Below, piece by piece: positions 62,441-64,000 of a DNA stretch of 64,000 bases (its first letter is position 1; every line of letters starts with the position of its first letter). Origin of the DNA: Gammaproteobacteria bacterium (GTDB taxonomy: Bacteria; Pseudomonadota; Gammaproteobacteria; Steroidobacterales; GCA-2729495); contig JANQPY010000016.1 in the NCBI GenBank assembly GCA_028285245.1, positions 62,001 to 126,000 of the forward strand, in the 5' to 3' direction. The notes beneath the pieces were generated by a model. The model worked only from the letters and a program-made list of their open reading frames with translations. It was not told the DNA's origin and made no database searches. Both the position numbers and the translations under genes were made by a program.

Positions 62441-64000
62441 CCGATGAGTCGGCGGCGCCGGGCCGCGACTTCGTCCGCCAGAGAATTGCCGACGAGCTGG
62501 CGGCCGGCCAGCACCCGACCGGTGTCGTCACGCGCTTCCCGCCGGAGCCGAATGGCTACCTGCACATCGGCCATGCCAAGTCGATATGCCTCAACTTCAG
62601 CGTAGCAGAGGAGCACGGTGGCCGCTGCTACTTGCGCTTCGACGACACAAATCCGCTGAAGGAGGATCAGGATTTCGCCGATGCTATCGAGCGGGACGTT
62701 CGCTGGCTTGGCTTTAGCTGGGAAGACCGGCTCACGCATGCCTCGGACTACTACGATCGCTTCTATGCGTTGGCTGTGCAGCTCATTGAGGCTGGCAAAG
62801 CCTATGTCGACAGCCTGTCGGCCGAGGAGATCCGCGAGTTTCGGGGCACGTTGACTGAACCCGGCAAGCCCAGCCCATACCGCGAGCGCAGCGTCGAGGA
62901 GAACCTCGATCTGTTCACCCGCATGCGTGCTGGCGAGTTTGCCGACGGCGAACATGTGTTGCGCGCCAAGATCGATATGGCATCGCCGAATATGAATCTG
63001 CGCGATCCGACGCTGTATCGCATTCGTCGCATTGCGCACCAGCGCACGGGTAGCGATTGGTGCGTCTATCCAATGTACGATTTTGCCCACACCGTCTCGG
63101 ATGCACTCGAGGGCATTACGCATTCGTTGTGCACTTTGGAGTTCGAAGATCACCGGCCGCTGTACGACTGGATACTGGATCAGTTAGGGCTGCCGCATCG
63201 CCCGCGCCAGATCGAGTTTTCCCGGCTCAATGTCGCCTACATGATCACTAGCAAGCGCAAGCTGGCGCAGCTTATTGAGCATGGCGACGTCACGGGCTGG
63301 GACGACCCGCGCATGCCCACGCTGGCGGGCCTAAGGCGCCGCGGCTACCCGCCGGAAGCGCTGCGCGAGTTTTGCCGGCGCATTGGCGTTACCAAGAAAG
63401 ACCATGTCATCGAGATGGGGCTACTGGAAAGCACCGTCCGGGAAACGCTCAACGAGACGGCAACGCGCGCCATGGCTGTGGTGAATCCCATCAAGGTGGT
63501 TCTGACTAACTACCCGGACGGCCAGAGCGAAATGATGGCTGCGTCGAATCATCCGAATCGGCCAGACCTCGGCGAGCGGGAATTGCCCTTTGGCCGGGAA
63601 CTTTGGATTGAGCGGGATGACTTTATGGAAGACCCGCCCCGAAAGTTTTTCCGGCTTAAGCCCGGGGGCGAGGTCCGGCTGCGCTACGCGTACATCATTA
63701 AGTGTGAAGCCGTGATCAAAAACGACGCCGGCGAAATCGTTGAACTTCACTGCAGCTACGACCCGGACACGCGCAGCGGTAGACCGGGTGCGGAGCGCAA
63801 GGTGAAGGGCACCATTCACTGGGTTGCTGCCGCGCAGTCTGTGCCGGCCAAGGTTCGGCTATACGACCGGTTGTTTAGTGAGCCGCGGCCTGATGCGGAT
63901 CCTCAGGGCCGCGACTTCAGAGCGTTGCTCAACCCGGAGTCTCTGCAGACTGTTGAACACGCGCAGCTTGAACCGTCGCTGGCCGACTATGCGCCAGGGG
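62437..64000 (+). CDS. glnS: glutaminyl-tRNA synthetase, 3' end outside window
   Basis: The frame begins with the ATG at 62437 and stays open to the window end (521 codons; full-length enzymes are about 550). Class I signatures are present: TRFPPEPNGYLHIGHAKSI (HIGH motif), RFDDTNPLKE, and MITSKRKLAQLI (KMSKS-like), then GWDDPRMPTLAGLRRRGYPP, which marks GlnRS rather than GluRS. It charges tRNA-Gln in the cytosol. The 4-nt overlap with an SDR gene is an unusual partner for a housekeeping gene. Confidence 0.96.
   Translation, partial: MTDESAAPGRDFVRQRIADELAAGQHPTGVVTRFPPEPNGYLHIGHAKSICLNFSVAEEHGGRCYLRFDDTNPLKEDQDFADAIERDVRWLGFSWEDRLTHASDYYDRFYALAVQLIEAGKAYVDSLSAEEIREFRGTLTEPGKPSPYRERSVEENLDLFTRMRAGEFADGEHVLRAKIDMASPNMNLRDPTLYRIRRIAHQRTGSDWCVYPMYDFAHTVSDALEGITHSLCTLEFEDHRPLYDWILDQLGLPHRPRQIEFSRLNVAYMITSKRKLAQLIEHGDVTGWDDPRMPTLAGLRRRGYPPEALREFCRRIGVTKKDHVIEMGLLESTVRETLNETATRAMAVVNPIKVVLTNYPDGQSEMMAASNHPNRPDLGERELPFGRELWIERDDFMEDPPRKFFRLKPGGEVRLRYAYIIKCEAVIKNDAGEIVELHCSYDPDTRSGRPGAERKVKGTIHWVAAAQSVPAKVRLYDRLFSEPRPDADPQGRDFRALLNPESLQTVEHAQLEPSLADYAPG

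Noticed and set aside
1..64000. Sigma54 (TGGCAC-N5-TTGC) promoters, expected for PrsK/PrsR-controlled PEP-CTERM genes
   Set aside because: None with correct spacing was found by eye before the sorted-protein, PrsT or exosortase genes.
1..64000. tRNA, rRNA, CRISPR, insertion sequences, toxin-antitoxin or phage-defence genes
   Set aside because: No cloverleaf, spaced repeats, transposase or defence domain was recognised.

Overview
The window is about 60% G+C, densely coded Gram-negative DNA. It carries three TonB-dependent receptors, lipoproteins with lipoboxes, a VPLPA-CTERM/exosortase system, a c-di-GMP riboswitch, a TPP riboswitch and a proteobacterial-type glutaminyl-tRNA synthetase. I infer an environmental, biofilm- or floc-forming gammaproteobacterium, probably not a well-studied genus. 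The species cannot be fixed from the sequence alone.

Layout. 1-12.3 kb: the end of an alpha/beta-hydrolase-fold gene; a VPLPA-CTERM surface protein behind a c-di-GMP-I riboswitch; two large paralogous TPR lipoproteins (PrsT type); a CoA-transferase, a TPR-sulfotransferase, an amidohydrolase-fold protein and a UDP-GlcNAc 2-epimerase. 12.3-16.3 kb: a TPP-riboswitch-controlled thiamine uptake operon (TonB receptor, solo YkoF-like binding protein, PnuT permease, small-molecule kinase). 16.5-49.7 kb: a large exopolysaccharide locus. It holds a chain-length regulator, tyrosine autokinase, ExeA-like ATPase, three MCGI-type asparagine-synthetase-like amidotransferases, six glycosyltransferases, two further sulfotransferases, a Wzx flippase, a Wzy/WaaL-like protein, an SGNH acyl-hydrolase/transferase, a methyltransferase, an alpha/alpha-toroid protein, a beta-helix protein, an exosortase-EpsI fusion, and a carbamoyltransferase-SxtJ-DUF5989 trio. 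50-57.3 kb: a second TonB receptor, then two tandem surface proteins sharing one ectodomain but with different C-terminal anchors, then an FAD-linked oxidase. 57.3-64 kb: a small hypothetical gene, a DMT exporter, a third TonB receptor, a short-chain dehydrogenase and the 5' part of glnS.

How it may work together (inference). Lipid-linked sugar repeats are built by the glycosyltransferases and decorated by amidation, sulfation, carbamoylation and possibly acylation. They are flipped by Wzx, polymerised and length-controlled by the Wzz/tyrosine-kinase pair, and passed outward with help from the TPR lipoproteins. VPLPA-CTERM proteins are exported, cut by the exosortase and attached to or released into this matrix. 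The c-di-GMP riboswitch ties at least one of these surface proteins to the biofilm second messenger.

No tRNA or rRNA gene, CRISPR array, insertion sequence or prophage was seen.
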